Part shown: positions 1 to 10,216 of the stretch, in pieces | Numbering within the stretch: the first letter of the stretch is position 1 | How the letters are laid out: each line of letters begins with the position of its first letter | From: Streptomyces sp. NBC_01241 | GTDB lineage: Bacteria; Actinomycetota; Actinomycetes; Streptomycetales; Streptomycetaceae | DNA: 64,000 nucleotides | NCBI RefSeq assembly: GCF_041435435.1 | Contig: NZ_CP108494.1 | Location: forward strand, 2,390,501 to 2,454,500 | Direction of reading: 5' to 3' | The notes under the pieces: generated by a model | What the model was told of the DNA's origin: nothing | The model's input: only the letters and a program-made list of their open reading frames with translations | The model's database searches: none | Made by a program: the position numbers and the translations under genes

Positions 1-514
1 TGTACGTCGGCACCTGGTCGCTCGGGAGCTCCTGCAGGGCGACGATGTCGGCGCCGGAGCCCGCGACCTGCCGGGCGGTGCCCGCGGGGTCGGGGTTGTC
101 CGCGTTGACGTTGTGGGTGGCCACGGTCAGGTCCCCGCCGCTGCCCGACTTGTCGGAGAACATCAGCCCGCCGAAGAGGTTGAGCCAGACCGCGACCGGC
201 AGCAGCAGGGCGATCAGCGCGGTCGCCGAGCGGCGTACCAGGCCCAGGATCAGCAGCAGCGGGACGCATACGCCGATCCACGGCAGGAACGTCTCGGTGA
301 GGCTGCCCAGGTTGCCGATGGTGTTCGGGATCTCCGCGTGGAAGACCATCACGAGGGTGAGGAGGACCGCGCAGACGGCGAGGACGATTCCGCGCCGCCA
401 GATGTCCTTGTCGCGGATCCGTCTGTCGAGCAGGCCCCGGAAGCGGGATCCGGACCCGGCGCGCTGCGGCTCCGCACGGTCGTTTCCGGTGTCCGGTCCG
501 TACGCCTGCACCAT
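1..514 (-). CDS. Endonuclease/exonuclease/phosphatase family membrane protein (3' part outside window)
   Basis: Read on the minus strand from ATG at 514, the frame stays open to the window edge, giving about 171 residues of a longer protein. A polar N-terminus is followed by two or three hydrophobic stretches (for example IVLAVCAVLLTLVMVF), then the start of an EEP-type catalytic fold with THNVNADNPDP and VALQELPSDQ, where the Asn and Glu match the metal-binding residues of the DNase I-like superfamily. Streptomyces proteins of this build are membrane-anchored phosphodiesterases or nucleases of unknown substrate. A GAGGAAG ribosome site lies just upstream of the ATG. Family assignment is firm; substrate is unknown. 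Confidence 0.85.
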   Translation of the reverse strand, partial: MVQAYGPDTGNDRAEPQRAGSGSRFRGLLDRRIRDKDIWRRGIVLAVCAVLLTLVMVFHAEIPNTIGNLGSLTETFLPWIGVCVPLLLILGLVRRSATALIALLLPVAVWLNLFGGLMFSDKSGSGGDLTVATHNVNADNPDPAGTARQVAGSGADIVALQELPSDQVPTY

Positions 515-746
515 CGCGCTTCCTCACTGCCTTGCCTTGCGTGTCGCCGCGCCCTCGACCCTAGGCGATGGGCGGCGTGATTCCCGTCGTCCACGACGGC
601 CGTACTGTCACGAGGACGACGGGCGGGGTCCGGAGAGTTCCGGCCGGGAGGGATCTGCGGCGGCTTGTGACAGAACGATCACACTCGGGCGGGCAGCCGC
701 CCGTGGCGGGCCACGCAGGTCAGCCCTCCGTGGTGAGCCGGACAAG

Positions 747-1484
747 TCAGCCGTCCGTGGCGGCGGGGCGGGGGGCGAGGCCCTCCGTCAGTGCCTGGAT
801 GATGCGGTCCGCGAGGTCCTCGGGCAGCGGCGCGTCGGGGCGGTGGATGGTGCGTACGAGCATGGGCCCCAGGAACAGGTCGTCCATCAGTTCCACGTCC
901 AGGTCCCCGCGGAGCTCGCCCGCGTCGACCGCCCGCTGTACGGCGGCCAGCATGGCGACGCGGCGGGGGGCGATGACGGTGCAGTGGTATTCGGTCCACA
1001 GCTTGGGGTGGCTCTTCATCTGCGCGAAGACGTTGTGGAGCAGGACGGAGGAGCGCTGGGCGAGGCCGCGCCGGCGCAACGACTCCAGCAGCAGCCGCAG
1101 GTCGTCGAGTCCAGCGGTGCCGGAGACGGCGGGTTCCGAGGGTTCGACGTCGCGCAGGACGTCGACGAAGAGCTCCTCCTTGCCGCTCCACCTCCGATAG
1201 ATGGTCGCCTTGCCGACCCCGGCGGTCCGGGCAATGCGTTCGATGGACAGGCCGGCGAGGGGCTCACCGGCCTCCAGCAGTTCGACGACGGCGTCCAGGA
1301 TCGCCCGCTCGGCCGCCGCGCTGCGCGGTCGGCCCCTGCGCGGTTCCGCATCTTGCCGGACCGGGCACTTCCGGTCCTGCGCCTGCGTCTCTGGCTGCGC
1401 TTCTGCCTGTGCCTCGACCGGTGCCGCTGCCGATGCCTCTGCCGCTGCCTCTGCCTCTGCCTCTGCCTCTGCCTCTGCCCGCAC
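747..1484 (-). CDS. TetR family transcriptional regulator with a repeat-encoded Ala/Glu N-terminus
   Basis: 245 residues. The N-terminal 36 residues are almost only Ala, Glu, Gln and Pro, encoded by a hexanucleotide repeat. A standard TetR helix-turn-helix follows at about 55-100 (RAILDAVVELLEAG ... IARTAGVGKATIYRRWSGKEEL), then a ligand-binding half. GTG at 1484 is preferred because GAGAGGTGG lies about eight bases upstream and no other in-frame ATG or GTG precedes the HTH. It lies downstream of the DHA2 exporter in the same orientation, so it probably represses that exporter through the inverted repeat at 3265-3283. The inducing ligand cannot be told. Confidence 0.9.
   Translation of the reverse strand: MRAEAEAEAEAEAAAEASAAAPVEAQAEAQPETQAQDRKCPVRQDAEPRRGRPRSAAAERAILDAVVELLEAGEPLAGLSIERIARTAGVGKATIYRRWSGKEELFVDVLRDVEPSEPAVSGTAGLDDLRLLLESLRRRGLAQRSSVLLHNVFAQMKSHPKLWTEYHCTVIAPRRVAMLAAVQRAVDAGELRGDLDVELMDDLFLGPMLVRTIHRPDAPLPEDLADRIIQALTEGLAPRPAATDG
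1444..1479. repeat. CTGCCT hexanucleotide tandem repeat inside the TetR gene
   Basis: About six near-perfect copies of CTGCCT on the plus strand. On the minus strand they encode the alternating Ala-Glu run at the N-terminus of the TetR regulator. Because the unit is six bases, copy-number changes would lengthen or shorten the protein without a frameshift. Confidence 0.85.
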
Positions 1485-1628
1485 GTGAACCCACCTCTCG
1501 CCGCACCGCCCGCCGCCTCCACTTCGATTCTCGCCGACTGCCGCGGTACCTCTGTGGGCCGCCCCCGGGTCCGGGTCCCGGGGATCTGTCCGGCACCCGG
1601 GGCGGCGTGTTTCAGCTCGCCGGGGCCG

Positions 1629-3242
1629 TCACCGGTCCGCCCCGGCACGCACCGGCCGTTCGCTCTCGCCGGACTCCCCGGCCCCCCGTGCGGCAGGCAC
1701 CTTCCCCGGCAGGAACAGCCCGACCACGATCATGCCCACCAGGGCAATGGCCGCCGAACCGATGGCGGTGACATGCATCGCCTTCAGGAACGCGTCGTGC
1801 GCGGCGGCGACCAGCGGGACACCCGCCGGCCCCAGCTTGTCCGCGATGCCGAGCGTGGCCTCGATCGACTCCCCCGCCGCCTCCCTGGCACCGGCCGGAA
1901 CGGCACCGAGGTGCCCCTCCATGCTGCCGCGGTAGACGGTGGACAGCACCGAGCCGAGCACCGCGATCCCGAGCGCCCCGCCGACCTGCCGGAACGTGTT
2001 GTTGACCGCCGATCCGGAACCGGCCTTCTCCCTGGGCAGCGCCTGCATCACGGAAACCGTGACCGGCGTCATCACATGGGCCATGCCCGTGCCTTGGACG
2101 AAGAAGAGCACGCACAGCACCCAGACCGGTGTGGTGGCGTCGAACAGCGCGAACGCGGCCAGGCCGGCCGCGACCAGCAGCATCCCGACGGTGCAGACCG
2201 CACGGGCACCGAACCGGTCGACGACCAGCCGGGCACGCGGCGCGAAGATCATCTGGGCGGCGGCCAGCGGCAGGATCAGCAGACCGGACTGGAGCGCGCT
2301 CCAGCCGCGCACGCTCTGCATGTAGAAGGCGGAGAAGAAGGTCACGCCCATCAGCGCGAAGAAGACCAGCGCTATGGCGGCGACGGCCGCGGAGAACGAC
2401 GGCTCCTTGAAGTACGAGATGTCGAGGGCCGGGTGGCTGCTGCGCTTCTCGTACGCGACGAACCCGGCCAGGACGACCAGGCCGCCGATGACCGAGGCCA
2501 GCACGGCGGGGTCGGCGAAGTCGGCGAGCTGGCCGCCGCGAATGATGCCGTACACCAGCAGGACCAGGCCGACGACGGACAGCAGGACACCGAGCGGGTC
2601 GATCCGGCCGGGGTTGGGATCCTTGGAGTCCGGCACCAGCGCCACCATCGCGATCAGCGCGACGATCACCACGGGCACATTGACCAGGAAGATCGAGCCC
2701 CACCAGAAGTGTTCGAGCAGCAGTCCGCCGGTGATCGGGCCGATCGCGATGGCGAGGCCGACGCTGCCGGCCCATATCCCGATGGCCTTGGGCTGCTCGT
2801 CGCGTTCGAAGACGTTCATCAGGACGGCGAGCGTGGCCGGCATGACGAACGCGGCGCCGAAGCCCATCACGGCACGCCAGGTGATCAGTTCCCCGGGCGA
2901 GTCGGACATGGCCGCCAGGGCGGAGCCGACACCGAAGAGCAGGATGCCGAAGAGCAGTACCTTCTTCCGGCCGACGCGGTCACCGAGCAGGCCCGCGGTG
3001 AAGAGGAGGCCCGCGAAGACGAGGGTGTAGGCGTTGATCGCCCATTCCAGCTCGCTCTGGGTGGCCCCCAGGCCGGTGGGTGCGGGGCTGGCGATGGTCT
3101 TGACCGCGACGTTCAGGATCGAGTTGTCCAGCACCACTATGAGCAGGCTGAACATCAGAACGACGAGGATCGCCCAACGGCGGCGGTGGACCGCATCAGG
3201 GACCCGGGGCAGGGCGGCTCGAGCGCCCGACGGTATTGACAT
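1629..3242 (-). CDS. MFS drug exporter, DHA2 (EmrB/QacA) family
   Basis: 537 residues with about 14 hydrophobic segments, the usual size for DHA2 proton-coupled drug exporters. Typical motifs are [11 protein letters not shown] in helix 1, the motif A-like [11 protein letters not shown] after helix 2 and the antiporter-type region around [10 protein letters not shown]. It ends in a charged cytoplasmic tail. The ATG at 3242 follows closely on the candidate operator. A TetR gene lies downstream in the same orientation, so exporter and regulator probably form one drug-inducible unit. Substrate specificity cannot be read from sequence. Confidence 0.93.
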   Translation of the reverse strand: MSIPSGARAALPRVPDAVHRRRWAILVVLMFSLLIVVLDNSILNVAVKTIASPAPTGLGATQSELEWAINAYTLVFAGLLFTAGLLGDRVGRKKVLLFGILLFGVGSALAAMSDSPGELITWRAVMGFGAAFVMPATLAVLMNVFERDEQPKAIGIWAGSVGLAIAIGPITGGLLLEHFWWGSIFLVNVPVVIVALIAMVALVPDSKDPNPGRIDPLGVLLSVVGLVLLVYGIIRGGQLADFADPAVLASVIGGLVVLAGFVAYEKRSSHPALDISYFKEPSFSAAVAAIALVFFALMGVTFFSAFYMQSVRGWSALQSGLLILPLAAAQMIFAPRARLVVDRFGARAVCTVGMLLVAAGLAAFALFDATTPVWVLCVLFFVQGTGMAHVMTPVTVSVMQALPREKAGSGSAVNNTFRQVGGALGIAVLGSVLSTVYRGSMEGHLGAVPAGAREAAGESIEATLGIADKLGPAGVPLVAAAHDAFLKAMHVTAIGSAAIALVGMIVVGLFLPGKVPAARGAGESGESERPVRAGADR

Positions 3243-3264
3243 GTCCGGAGCCTATACGATTTCG

Positions 3265-3283
3265 ATACGATACCGTCTCGTAT
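3265..3283. promoter_or_regulatory. Candidate TetR operator upstream of the DHA2 exporter
   Basis: Perfect 6-bp inverted repeat ATACGA-N7-TCGTAT, 22 bases upstream of the exporter start. A third ATACGAT copy lies at 3254-3260, 11 bases before the first arm. Size and symmetry fit a TetR-family operator, and the TetR gene of the same unit is the natural partner. Binding is inferred. Confidence 0.6.
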
Positions 3284-3416
3284 TGGCAAGTCTTTACCGG
3301 GTGCCGTCGGTGTGCGTGCGCGGGCCCACTTCCCGTGGACGGGCACGGGATGCCACCATGGAACCGGTCCGGGGACGCCGACAGGGCGCCTCGAGATGAC
3401 GAAGGAGCCGTTGGCA

Positions 3417-4304
3417 ATGTCGCTGCAGGCTGCGCAGAGCAAGTCCGCCGCATCCCCCGCGGGTGCCCCCACCGACAGCAGCAAGGCGCTGTACGGAGGC
3501 AAGAGCACCCGCCGTATCTCCATCCATGACATCGCCGCCGCCACCGAGCGCGGCGAGAAGTGGCCCATGCTCACCGCCTATGACGCGATGACCGCGTCCG
3601 TCTTCGACGAGGCCGGTATCCCGGTCATGCTCGTCGGCGACTCCATGGGTAACTGTCACCTCGGTTACGAGACCACCGTGCCCGTCACGATGGACGAGAT
3701 CGCCATCCTCTCCGCCGCTGTCGTACGGGGCACCAAGCGCGCCCTGATCGTCGGCGACCTGCCCTTCGGGGCGTACCAGGAGGGGCCCGTCCAGGCCCTG
3801 CGCAACGCCACCCGGCTGGTCAAGGAGGCCGGTGTCGGTGCGGTCAAGCTGGAGGGCGGTGAGCGCAGCCACGAGCAGATCCGGCTGCTGGTCGACGCCG
3901 GTATTCCGGTCATGGCCCACATCGGTCTGACCCCGCAGTCCGTCAACGCGATGGGCTACCGGGTGCAGGGCCGCGGCGAGGAGGCCGCCCAGCAGCTGCT
4001 GCGCGACGCCAAGGCCGTGCAGGACGCGGGCGCGTTCGCCGTCGTCCTGGAGCTCGTACCGGCCGAGCTGGCCGCCGAGGTCACCCGCACCCTGCACATC
4101 CCGACCGTCGGCATCGGCGCCGGTCCCGACACGGACGCCCAGGTGCTGGTCTACACCGACATGGTCGGGCTGACCGGCGGCAAGGTGCCGCGCTTCACCA
4201 AGCAGTACGCGAACCTGCGCCAGGTGCTGGGTGACGCGGCGAAGGAGTTCGCGGAGGAGGTCGTGGGCGGCAGCTTCCCGGCCCCCGAGCACACCTTCCA
4301 CTGA
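3417..4304 (+). CDS. panB: 3-methyl-2-oxobutanoate hydroxymethyltransferase (ketopantoate hydroxymethyltransferase)
   Basis: 295 residues. Transfers a hydroxymethyl group from 5,10-methylene-tetrahydrofolate to 3-methyl-2-oxobutanoate, the first step toward pantothenate and CoA. Family signatures are present: MLTAYDAMTASVFDEAG, VGDSMGNCHLGYETT, KLEGGERS, AHIGLTPQS and PTVGIGAGPDTDAQVLV. The open frame begins at 3312, but ATG at 3417 has GAAGGAG nine bases upstream and yields the normal N-terminus plus a Ser/Ala-rich extension of about 30 residues. The gene stands alone and ends in a strong hairpin at 4361-4399. Cytoplasmic. Confidence 0.97.
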   Translation: MSLQAAQSKSAASPAGAPTDSSKALYGGKSTRRISIHDIAAATERGEKWPMLTAYDAMTASVFDEAGIPVMLVGDSMGNCHLGYETTVPVTMDEIAILSAAVVRGTKRALIVGDLPFGAYQEGPVQALRNATRLVKEAGVGAVKLEGGERSHEQIRLLVDAGIPVMAHIGLTPQSVNAMGYRVQGRGEEAAQQLLRDAKAVQDAGAFAVVLELVPAELAAEVTRTLHIPTVGIGAGPDTDAQVLVYTDMVGLTGGKVPRFTKQYANLRQVLGDAAKEFAEEVVGGSFPAPEHTFH

Positions 4305-4360
4305 TCCCCCCGGGGCCCGGCCGTCCGTACCGGCCCCGGCACGGACCACTGCCCGCACCA

Positions 4361-4399
4361 CCGACAGCCCGCCGACATCCCCCATCGGCGGGCTGTCGG
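4361..4399 (+). terminator. Rho-independent-type hairpin after panB
   Basis: Fourteen-base perfect stem (CCGACAGCCCGCCG pairing with CGGCGGGCTGTCGG) around an 11-base loop, about 57 bases after the panB stop. No long T-run follows, which is usual for Streptomyces terminators. Confidence 0.8.
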
Positions 4400-4469
4400 C
4401 CTGTTGTCGGTCCGTTTGTCGGCCCGTTGTCGGTCTGTTGTAGGTGGACTGTCGGTGGCGTCTGGTCCC

Positions 4470-5488
<1,019 letters not shown>

Positions 5489-5492
<4 letters not shown>

Positions 5493-6337
5493 GCACAGCG
5501 ACTCTGACGCCCGCCCCCGCCGGGACCGCGCCGGCGAAGCCACTCCACGACGAGGGCCGAATCGGGCTGCGCAGCAATCTGCGCCACATCGGTGCGCTGG
5601 TTCGGCGCAATCTGCTCCAGATCAAGAAGGATCCGGAGTCGATGTTCGACGCGCTCCTGATGCCGGTCATCTTCACTCTGCTGTTCGTGTACGTATTCGG
5701 CGGTTCGGTCGGCGGCAGCATGGGCGGCGGCCGGCAGGAGTACCTGAACTATCTGATCCCCGGCCTGATGGCGATGATGGGCATGAACATCGCCATGGCG
5801 GTCGGCACCGGTGTCAACGACGACTTCCGCAAGGGCGTCATGGACCGGTTCCGGACGATGCCGATCGCCCGCTCCTCGGTGCTCATCGCCAAGATCGTGG
5901 TCGAGCTCGGCCGGATGATGGTCGCCACCCTGATCCTGCTGGGTATGGGCTTCGCGCTCGGTATGGAACTGCAGACCTCGGTTCTCGGGCTGATCGGGGC
6001 GATCGCGCTGTCGGCGGTGTTCGGTGCCGCCATCATGTGGATCTTCATCCTGCTCGGACTGACCATGAAGACGGCCCAGGCGGTTCAGGGGATCGGGATG
6101 CTCGTGCTGATGCCGCTCCAGTTCGGCTCCTCGATCTTCGCCCCGACCAGGACGATGCCCGGCTGGCTCCAGACGTTCACCGACTACAACCCGCTGTCCA
6201 ACCTGGCGGACGCTGCGCGCGGACTGATGATGGGCGGACCGATCGCCCACTCGGTGTGGGTGACGCTCGGTTGGGCTGCGGTGATCACCGCAGTGATGGC
6301 GCCGCTCGCGGTCGCCAAGTTCCGCAAGAAGTCCTGA
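5489..6337 (+). CDS. ABC-2 type transporter permease (DrrB-like)
   Basis: 282 residues. A cytoplasmic N-terminus of about 50 residues is followed by six hydrophobic segments, matching the ABC-2 membrane protein fold. The region DDFRKGVMDRFRTMPIARSSVL is the conserved coupling motif of DrrB permeases. The start overlaps the ATPase stop by four bases. With its partner it should form a homodimeric exporter in the cytoplasmic membrane. No regulator gene is adjacent; the next gene downstream is the convergent SARP regulator. Confidence 0.93.
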
Positions 6338-6359
6338 GACGCGGTCCGATGCCGGCCGG

Positions 6360-6540
6360 TGCCAGGTGCCCGTGCCGATGCCGATGCCGGCGTCGGCGTC
6401 GGCGTCGGTGCGCGGTCGGTGTCGGCGTCGGCGTCGGTGCGCGGTCGGCGTCGGCATCGGCGTCGGCGTCGGCGTCGGTGCGCGGTCGGCGTCGGCATCG
6501 GCATCGGCATCGGCGCGCGGTCGGCCGGTGGTCGGCGCCG
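6360..6540. repeat. GTCGGC-rich nested tandem repeat
   Basis: About 180 bases made almost wholly of GTCGGC, ATCGGC and GCGCGGTCGG blocks. A larger unit that begins GTGCGCGGTCGG recurs at about 6409, 6437 and 6478 with 28-41 base spacing. It fills the gap between the convergent permease and SARP genes (6338-6576). Long open frames here on both strands are by-products of the repeat and are not called as genes. Confidence 0.8.
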
Positions 6541-6576
6541 GTACGTACGCGGCCGGCCGGCGGTCCGGGCCGCGGT

Positions 6577-9500
6577 TCACTCCCGGTACGCGTCGACGAG
6601 GGCGGTGGCCTCCTCCATAGTGAGGCCGCCGCCCTCGGCGTACGCGGCGTCGTACGCGGCCCGGCCGAGGACGGCGACGGCCTGTTCCTCCGCCTTCGCG
6701 TAGTCGTGCCGCTCCATCGATGTCGGCACATGCCCCCGGGGCAGCAGTGCCCGGCGGGCCCCCAGCAGCCGGGCCGCGACCATGGCCCGTCGCTCGCCGC
6801 CGATTCCGGCCAACGCCCGTGCGAGGGTGACGAGATGGATGACGGACATCTGGGGTGCCACCATCTGCGACAGCGGCTCGTGGGACCGCGCCAGCGCTTC
6901 CAGACCCCGGGACAGGGCCTCGGTGTACAGTCCGTCCTCGTTGTCGAGCCAGGCCAGCCCGCCCGTCACGAACCCCTCGAAGACCGCCATGGTCTCGGAG
7001 CGGAACTCCTCGCGCAGCACGGCCAGTTGATCGCGCGCCTCACTGGTACGGCCGCTGCGGCCCAGCCACAGCGCGAGCTGGAGCCTGGCCGCGGGCCTCG
7101 CCTCGTGCCCCGTCCCGTGCTCCTGGGCAATCACCTCGCGGAGGATCTTCTCGCCCTCGTCGCCACGGCCCATTTCGGTGAGGGCGGACGCGTATCTGGC
7201 ACGCAGGACCGACACCTGGGACTGGGCGCCGAGCCGCTGCGCGTAGCCGATGGCCGACCGGTAGTCGTCGGCCGCGCGGGCGTAGTCGCCCCGTTTCTCG
7301 TTGGCCTCACCCCGGGAGGAGAGTGCTTCGGCGACGCCCCAGTCGTCGCCGAGCCGGCTGAAGATCTCCAGGCTCTCGTCCGCGTCCGCCCGGGCGTCGC
7401 CCGCCCACTCGACCCGGTTGGCCAGGACGTTCGCCCGCATCTGGAGGGCTCCGGCCAGCTCCCACTCGTAGCCGTACTCGCGGCTGGCGCGGACCGTTTC
7501 GTCCAGCAGTTCCCGCAGATCACCTGCCTCCCCGGTGAGCATGACGGCGAAGAACCAGAGCGACGCGGGGGTGCGGCAGGTCTGCGGCTGGCCCGCCCGG
7601 TAGGTGTCCGCGATGACGCGCAGCCGGGCCATGCCCTTCTTGTCGGCCCACACGTTCCTGGAGTGGTCCATGCTGACCAGTTGGACCAGGGCCACCTGGC
7701 GCCGCGCCTCCTGGAGCAGTTCGGGCGACATCGGCGGCGGCGCGTCGGTGCAGCGTTCATGGAGGGACGGCGCGGGCTCGGCGGGCGGTGCGAAGGGGTC
7801 GGGGCCCAGCGCGGCGGTCGCGTCGGCCCACTGCAGGGCATCGGTGCGCAGATCACGCATCTGCCAGTACCAGCAGAGCGACAGCACCATGCAGAGCGCC
7901 TCCTGCTCGTCGCGGGCGGCGACGGCGCGGCGCAGGGCGGTGCGGAAGTTCTCGTACTCGCGCTGGAGGAGGTCGATGGCGGACCGCTGTCCGGCGCCGC
8001 GGAGTTCGGGGTCCGTGGTACGGGCCAGCTCCCGGAAGTACACCAGGTGGCGGCGCTCCGCGGCATCGCGCTCCCCGGCCCCGTCGAGCCGTTCGGCGGC
8101 GTATTCACCGACGGTCTCCAGAAGCCGGTAGCGCATCTCGCCGTCATCGGCGGGCGCGGCGACGACGAGGGACTTGTCGACGAGCGAGCCGAGCAGCCCG
8201 GCGACCTCAAGCACGTCCTGTGGCGCGTCGGCGCAGACGGCCTCGGCAGCGGCCAGGGTGCAGCCGCCCGCGAAGACCGACAGGCGGCGCAGGACGGCGC
8301 GTTCGGCATCGTCGAGAAGGTCCCAGGACCAGTCGACGACGGCGCGCAGGGTCTGCTGTCGGGGCAGTACGGTACGGGCCCCGCTGGTCAAGAGGCGGAA
8401 CCGGTCGTCGAGCCGGTCGGCGATCTGGCGCGGGGTGAGCATCCGCAGCCGGGCGGCGGCGAGTTCGATGGCGAGCGGCAGTCCGTCGAGGCGGCGGCAG
8501 ATCTCGGTGGCGGCGGCCGCGGTCTCCTCGTCGGCGTCGATCCGGAAGCCGGGCCGCGCGGCGGCGCCGCGGTCGGCGAGCAGCCGGAGCGCCATCGGGT
8601 CGGGCAGCGGGTCGACGGGGCGGACGAACTCGCCCGGCACGCCGAGGGGTTCACGGCTGGTCGCGAGCACGGTGAGTTCCGGACAGTGGGCGAGCAGATG
8701 GTCCGCGAGGGCGGCGGCGGCCCCGACGAGGTGCTCGCAGTTGTCCAGGAGGAGCAGCATGCGGCGCCGGGAGCAGTGCTCGGTGAGGCGTACGAGGGGG
8801 TCGCCCGCGTTCCCTTCGACGACCCGGAGTTCCTCGGCGCCCGCTCCGCGCAGCACGGTCTCGCGGGCGCCGACGGCGGTCAGCACGGCCTCCGGTACGG
8901 CCTCGGGGTCGTCGACGGGGGCGAGTTCGGCCAGCCAGACGCCGTCCGGCCAGGCGGGCGCGACGGATTCGGCGGCCTCCTGGGAGAGCCGGGTCTTGCC
9001 CGCGCCGCCGGGGCCCAGGAGGGTGACCAGCCGGGCGTGCGCGAGGTCCTCGCGCAGGGTGTCGATGTCCCCCTCGCGCCCGACGAAGCTGGTGAGCCGG
9101 GCCCGGAGGTTTCCCTGTGGCGGGGCGGTGGGGGGCCGGTGCGGGTGGGCAGCCGTGGCGGGGTTTGTCGCGGTGGCGGGGGTGGCAGGCCCGGTCTCCG
9201 GGGCCTCAGTGGCCACCCCCACCGGGGCCACGCCACCCGCGGTACGCGCCGGTCCCGTCGACTCCTGGCTGAGCAATTCGGCGTGCAGGGCGCGCAGTTC
9301 GGGTCCGGGGTCGGTGCCGAGCCGGTCGGCGAGGACGGTGCGCACCTCGTCGTACGCGGCCAGCGCCTGTGCCGTACGCCCGGCGTCGCGCAGCGCCCGC
9401 AGCCGCAGCACCTGGAGCGGTTCGTCGATCGGGTGCTCGGCGCAGAGGGCGGCCAGTTCGGGCAGGGCCTCGTCGGCGCGGCCGAGCGCGAGGTCCGCGG

Positions 9501-9981
9501 CCAGCCTGCCGCGGCGGGCGTCCAGGCGCCGGGTCGCCCAGCGGGCCGCGAGGGCGCCGCGGTCGGGCAGGTCGGCCAGGGCCGGTCCGCGCCACAGGGC
9601 GAGCGCGCCGTCGAAGGCGGTCACGGCCTTCGCCGCGTCGCCCTCCTCCAGCGCCCGCGCCGCCTCCCCCGCGAGCCGCTCGAAGCGGTACAGGTCGACC
9701 GCGTCCGGCTCGGCGGCGAGCTTGTAGCCGCTCTCCGCCGAGGCGACCGCCGCATGGCCGAGGGCCCGCCGCAGCCGTCCGACGAGTGCCTGCAGGGCGC
9801 CCACCGCGTCGGCCGGCGGGTCGCCGTCCCACACCTCGTCGACGAGCACGGTGGCCGGGACGGTGCGGCCGGGGCGCAGGGCGAGGACGGTGAGCAGGGC
9901 GCGCAGCCGCGCCCCGCCGAGCGCGACGGCCGTGCCGTCGTCGCGGAGTACCTGGGTGGTGCCGAGGATGCAGTAGCGCAC
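6577..9981 (-). CDS. AfsR/SARP family regulator: BTAD + NB-ARC-type ATPase + TPR-like C-terminus
   Basis: 1134 residues. An OmpR-like winged helix covers about 1-95 (LGGARLRALLTVLALRPGRTV), then a bacterial transcriptional activation domain to about 245. A Pro/Ala/Thr linker leads into an AP-ATPase module with Walker A GPGGAGKT at 323-330 and Walker B MLLLLDNCEHL near 409. The C-terminal 450 residues are helical and resemble TPR arrays. Members of this family activate antibiotic clusters or integrate global signals. GTG at 9981 gives the canonical start of the winged helix. It stands alone between a repeat patch and a divergent protease gene, so its target is unknown. Confidence 0.93.
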   Translation of the reverse strand: MRYCILGTTQVLRDDGTAVALGGARLRALLTVLALRPGRTVPATVLVDEVWDGDPPADAVGALQALVGRLRRALGHAAVASAESGYKLAAEPDAVDLYRFERLAGEAARALEEGDAAKAVTAFDGALALWRGPALADLPDRGALAARWATRRLDARRGRLAADLALGRADEALPELAALCAEHPIDEPLQVLRLRALRDAGRTAQALAAYDEVRTVLADRLGTDPGPELRALHAELLSQESTGPARTAGGVAPVGVATEAPETGPATPATATNPATAAHPHRPPTAPPQGNLRARLTSFVGREGDIDTLREDLAHARLVTLLGPGGAGKTRLSQEAAESVAPAWPDGVWLAELAPVDDPEAVPEAVLTAVGARETVLRGAGAEELRVVEGNAGDPLVRLTEHCSRRRMLLLLDNCEHLVGAAAALADHLLAHCPELTVLATSREPLGVPGEFVRPVDPLPDPMALRLLADRGAAARPGFRIDADEETAAAATEICRRLDGLPLAIELAAARLRMLTPRQIADRLDDRFRLLTSGARTVLPRQQTLRAVVDWSWDLLDDAERAVLRRLSVFAGGCTLAAAEAVCADAPQDVLEVAGLLGSLVDKSLVVAAPADDGEMRYRLLETVGEYAAERLDGAGERDAAERRHLVYFRELARTTDPELRGAGQRSAIDLLQREYENFRTALRRAVAARDEQEALCMVLSLCWYWQMRDLRTDALQWADATAALGPDPFAPPAEPAPSLHERCTDAPPPMSPELLQEARRQVALVQLVSMDHSRNVWADKKGMARLRVIADTYRAGQPQTCRTPASLWFFAVMLTGEAGDLRELLDETVRASREYGYEWELAGALQMRANVLANRVEWAGDARADADESLEIFSRLGDDWGVAEALSSRGEANEKRGDYARAADDYRSAIGYAQRLGAQSQVSVLRARYASALTEMGRGDEGEKILREVIAQEHGTGHEARPAARLQLALWLGRSGRTSEARDQLAVLREEFRSETMAVFEGFVTGGLAWLDNEDGLYTEALSRGLEALARSHEPLSQMVAPQMSVIHLVTLARALAGIGGERRAMVAARLLGARRALLPRGHVPTSMERHDYAKAEEQAVAVLGRAAYDAAYAEGGGLTMEEATALVDAYRE

Positions 9982-10023
9982 GCGCCTATTCTCCGTGACG
10001 GGGATCGGTCGGTGAATCGGACG

Positions 10024-10039
10024 GTGGACATACGTACGT
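10024..10039. promoter_or_regulatory. Near-palindrome GGACATACGTACGTCC in the SARP/M50 intergenic region
   Basis: The 235-base gap between the divergent SARP gene (start 9981) and M50 protease gene (start 10217) holds this 16-base near-palindrome, a possible operator. A second GC-rich dyad, GCGCGGTGCGCACCG, lies near 10060. No clear -35/-10 pair was identified. Confidence 0.3.
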
Positions 10040-10216
10040 CCGCACCCGCGTGCGGTATGTGCGCGGTGCGCACCGTGTGCCGGGGTCGTTCGTCATGGCC
10101 CCACCCTTTACGGAACCACCGCCCCGATGCGAGACGTTCACGACGTGTCGCCTGTACGGTCGCTCTCGCCGCGCACCGCCCCGTCCCCCTTCCGGCCAGC
10201 CACCAGGAGTTCGCCG

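Noticed and set aside
45..3239. A 1064-residue plus-strand open frame.
   Set aside because: It is antisense to the endonuclease, TetR and DHA2 genes, has low-complexity Arg/Asp/Gly composition and no family motif; high GC removes stops in such shadow frames.
6358..6710. Several overlapping frames on both strands in the GTCGGC repeat.
   Set aside because: Repeated hexamers lack stops in most frames; no start with a ribosome site and no protein-like composition.
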